The notes below the pieces were generated by a model that was given only the letters and a program-made list of their open reading frames with translations, was not told where the DNA came from and searched no databases. From positions 1 to 13,841 of the forward strand of contig JAEYXQ010000007.1 in the NCBI GenBank assembly GCA_023431205.1: DNA of 13,841 bases, in the 5' to 3' direction. Numbering within the stretch: position 1 is the stretch's first letter; each line of letters starts with the position of its first letter. Source of the stretch: Pseudomonadota bacterium (lineage in GTDB: Bacteria; Pseudomonadota; Alphaproteobacteria; Rhizobiales; Devosiaceae). Shown in pieces: positions 11,980 to 13,841 of the stretch. A program made the translations under genes and the position numbers.

Positions 11980-13052
11980 AGCTTGAGGCTGCCCTGGAAC
12001 GTTACGGCGTCGGCGCCGCGCTCGGTCAGGCGGCCGACGACTGTGGCGGTCTCGCCGACCTCGGTGAGGTGCGCTACCAGCCGTTCGGCGTCGTCCGCCG
12101 CGACAGCCGCCAGCATGCCTACACCGCAATTGAAGGTGCGCAGCATTTCCATCGGGGCGATGCCGCCGCTGCGGCTCAGCCATCCGAACACGGGCGGCGG
12201 CGTGATGGCGTCGAGGTCGACATGGGCCGCCAGCGTGTCCGGCAGCACGCGGGGAATGTTGTCGATGAAGCCGCCACCGGTGATATGCGCCAGCGCCTTG
12301 ATGCCGATGCCGGCGCGAATGGCCGAGAGCAGCGGCTTGACATAGATGCGGGTCGGCGTCAGCAGCGCGTCGGCAAGCGTCCGGCCCGGTGCGAACGGCG
12401 CGTCCATGCCCCAGTCGCTGCCGGAGACTTCAACGATCTTGCGCACCAGCGAGTAGCCGTTGGAGTGAACTCCGGAGGAAGCGAGCGCCACCAGCACGTC
12501 ACCCGCGGCAATGTCAGGGCGGGGAAGCAAGGTACCGCGCTCGGCAGCTCCGACGGCAAAGCCGGCGAGGTCGTAGTCCTTGCCGTGATACATGCCCGGC
12601 ATCTCGGCCGTTTCGCCACCGATCAGGGCGCATCCGGCGATGCGGCACCCTTCGGCAATGCCGTTGACAATGGCCGTTCCCTGCTCGACGTCGAGCTGGC
12701 CGGTGGCGAAGTAGTCGAGAAAGAACAGCGGCTCGGCGCCCTGCACGATGATGTCGTTGACGCACATCGCCACGAGATCCTGCCCGATGGTGTCGTGCCG
12801 GCCGGTGTCGATGGCGATCTTGAGCTTGGTGCCCACCCCGTCATTGGCAGCCACCAGCACCGGATCGGTGAACCCGGCCGCCTTGAGGTCGAACAGGCCC
12901 CCGAAGCCGCCGATCTCCCCGTCGGCACCCGGACGGCGCGTCGAGCGGACCGCCGGCTTGATGGCTTCCACCAGCGCATTGCCGGCGTCGATGTCCACCC
13001 CGGCCTGCTTGTATGAAAGGCCGTTTGGTGTCAGGTTCTGGGCGTCGGACAT
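11976..13052 (-). CDS. purM: Phosphoribosylformylglycinamidine cyclo-ligase (AIR synthetase)
   Basis: PurM converts FGAM to AIR with ATP, the fifth step of purine synthesis. The 358-aa product has the family landmarks in order: SYKQAGVDIDAGN (13-25), AANDGVGTKLKIA (68-80), VNDIIVQGAEPLFFLDY (98-114), GGETAEMPGMY (145-155), LASSGVHSNGYSLVRK, and HITGGGFIDNIPRVLP. I start at the ATG at 13052 because the N-terminus MSDAQNLTPNGLSYKQAG fits the family. The in-frame extension to 13745 overlaps the AI-2E gene and is rejected. No strong ribosome site is visible. First gene of the purM-purN operon, divergent from the AI-2E family gene. Confidence 0.97.
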   Translation of the reverse strand: MSDAQNLTPNGLSYKQAGVDIDAGNALVEAIKPAVRSTRRPGADGEIGGFGGLFDLKAAGFTDPVLVAANDGVGTKLKIAIDTGRHDTIGQDLVAMCVNDIIVQGAEPLFFLDYFATGQLDVEQGTAIVNGIAEGCRIAGCALIGGETAEMPGMYHGKDYDLAGFAVGAAERGTLLPRPDIAAGDVLVALASSGVHSNGYSLVRKIVEVSGSDWGMDAPFAPGRTLADALLTPTRIYVKPLLSAIRAGIGIKALAHITGGGFIDNIPRVLPDTLAAHVDLDAITPPPVFGWLSRSGGIAPMEMLRTFNCGVGMLAAVAADDAERLVAHLTEVGETATVVGRLTERGADAVTFQGSLKL

Positions 13053-13140
13053 GGCGCGGTACCGAATGGGGAAAGCGTGCGTAAGGCCGTAACCGGACAG
13101 CCAGGGCAGTTGCCAACGCCGGAGCCGGAAGCTAGAGGGC

Positions 13141-13169
13141 CTGATAGCTTTCCCACCCCCGCGAAGCAA
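13141..13169 (-). promoter_or_regulatory. Candidate purM-purN promoter
   Basis: On the minus strand TTGCTT (13169..13164) is followed after exactly 17 nt by TATCAG (13146..13141), about 88 nt before the purM ATG. The -10 matches TATAAT at 4 of 6 and the -35 begins with TTG. It lies in the 132-nt divergent spacer. By-eye match only. Confidence 0.3.
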
Positions 13170-13184
13170 GGCCCGCGTGCGCCG

Positions 13185-13841
13185 ATGTCCCTGAGAAATC
13201 AAGTCCTGATCTGGCTCGGCTCCTTTGTCGTGCTGATCGTCGTCCTCTGGATCTTCCGGGGCATACTGCTGCCCTTCGTGGTGGGCGCCGCTCTGGCGTA
13301 CCTGCTGAACCCGCTGGTCAACCAGCTGCAGCGCCTCCGCTTCAACCGCGGTTGGGCCACCGCAACGGTGCTGCTGGTGGTGATCGCCATCATCGTCAGC
13401 CTGTTCTACATGCTGGTGCCGCTGGTGGCGCAGCAGGTCGGCGGCCTGATCCAGAGACTGCCCGGCTATGCCGCGGACCTCCAGGCCCTCGCGCGGCGCT
13501 GGGCGCCCGAACTCAACGAGTGGCTCGGCCCCGAGCGGGCGGCGCAGGTGGAAGCCACCGTGGCCGACATGATGGGTCGCCTCGTGGGGCTGGCCGGTGT
13601 CGTGACCGGCGAAGTGCTGGCCAGTGGCATGACCGTGATCAACGCCATCAGCTTCATCGTCTTCACCCCGGTCGTCAGCTTCTATCTTCTGCTCGACTGG
13701 GAGGCGATGGTGAACGGCCTGAAGAGCCTGCTGCCGCGTGAGCACAAGGAAGAGATCCTGGGCGTGCTGCAGGATATCGACAGTGCCATCGGTGGCGCCA
13801 TCCGCGGGCAGGGCGGTGTCGTCCTCATCCTTGCCGTGTTC
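13185..13841 (+). CDS. AI-2E family transporter (PerM-like), 5' part
   Basis: The visible 219 residues match the AI-2E/PerM membrane family. An N-terminal helix pair (LIWLGSFVVLIVVLWIFRGI and LPFVVGAALAYLLNPL) is followed by a third helix (ATATVLLVVIAIIVSLFYM at about 58-76). A soluble amphipathic stretch comes next (about 80-140), then a fourth helix (about 150-172) ending FYLLLDWEAM and the family's DIDSAIGGAIRGQ segment. Members are usually about 350-380 aa, so about 40 per cent is beyond the right edge. Substrates are poorly known and the AI-2 label is historical. In many alphaproteobacteria hdaA follows this gene next to purM/purN, which would be expected just past 13841. Ribosome site weak. 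Confidence 0.88.
   Translation, partial: MSLRNQVLIWLGSFVVLIVVLWIFRGILLPFVVGAALAYLLNPLVNQLQRLRFNRGWATATVLLVVIAIIVSLFYMLVPLVAQQVGGLIQRLPGYAADLQALARRWAPELNEWLGPERAAQVEATVADMMGRLVGLAGVVTGEVLASGMTVINAISFIVFTPVVSFYLLLDWEAMVNGLKSLLPREHKEEILGVLQDIDSAIGGAIRGQGGVVLILAVF

Noticed and set aside
13053..13745. In-frame upstream extension of purM (to a 589-aa protein)
   Set aside because: The added part is His/Gln/Asp-rich, antisense to the AI-2E family gene, and absent from known PurM proteins.

Overview
The window is GC-rich, densely coded chromosomal DNA that reads as core genome of an alphaproteobacterium. I favour Hyphomicrobiales (Rhizobiales), perhaps a Devosia relative. The evidence is ruvX beside gatC, a complete GatCAB amidotransferase (gatC, gatA, gatB), the purN-purM pair divergent from an AI-2E/PerM-type membrane protein, and protein sequences that look rhizobial. 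The taxon is a judgement from protein flavour and gene order, not from a search.

Layout. Positions 1-332 hold the 5' part of ruvX (minus strand, cut by the window edge). It is divergent from a 173-aa protein (397-918) that resembles only the N-terminus of metallo-beta-lactamase-fold hydrolases. A small membrane protein (915-1223, minus) converges on it, sharing a CTAG stop overlap. Next is a tight plus-strand operon: gatC, a GNAT acetyltransferase, an exported four-cysteine protein, and gatA, which starts at TTG inside the preceding gene. A 105-aa conserved-looking protein follows (4197-4514).

The accessory patch is 4541-5018. It has three near-identical GC-rich palindromes of 23-24 bp around a GIY-YIG nuclease gene broken by an in-frame TGA. 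Beyond it are a YjhX-family protein (minus), a hairpin-rich divergent spacer, an AroQ-class chorismate mutase and a second GNAT. After these comes a remarkable 95-bp inverted repeat (two 40-bp arms, 15-nt loop) with tandem partial copies of its tip, just upstream of gatB.

From 8124 on are an AhpD-like protein lacking the usual Cys pair (minus), a DUF2171 protein (plus), and then a minus-strand run. Read 5'->3' that run is purM, purN (GTGA overlap), an alpha/beta hydrolase, an EamA transporter, a proline-rich 70-aa protein and a His/Pro-rich 62-aa protein whose start directly abuts the preceding stop. The AI-2E family gene at 13185-13841 runs off the right edge.

How the genes work together. 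GatCAB converts misacylated Glu-tRNA(Gln) and/or Asp-tRNA(Asn) to the correct aminoacyl-tRNA. PurN and PurM carry out the third and fifth steps of IMP synthesis. The most unusual material is the palindrome/GIY-YIG unit and the long inverted repeat; both look like REP-type intergenic repeats and neither is proven mobile. I see no tRNA, rRNA, CRISPR array, transposase or phage gene.
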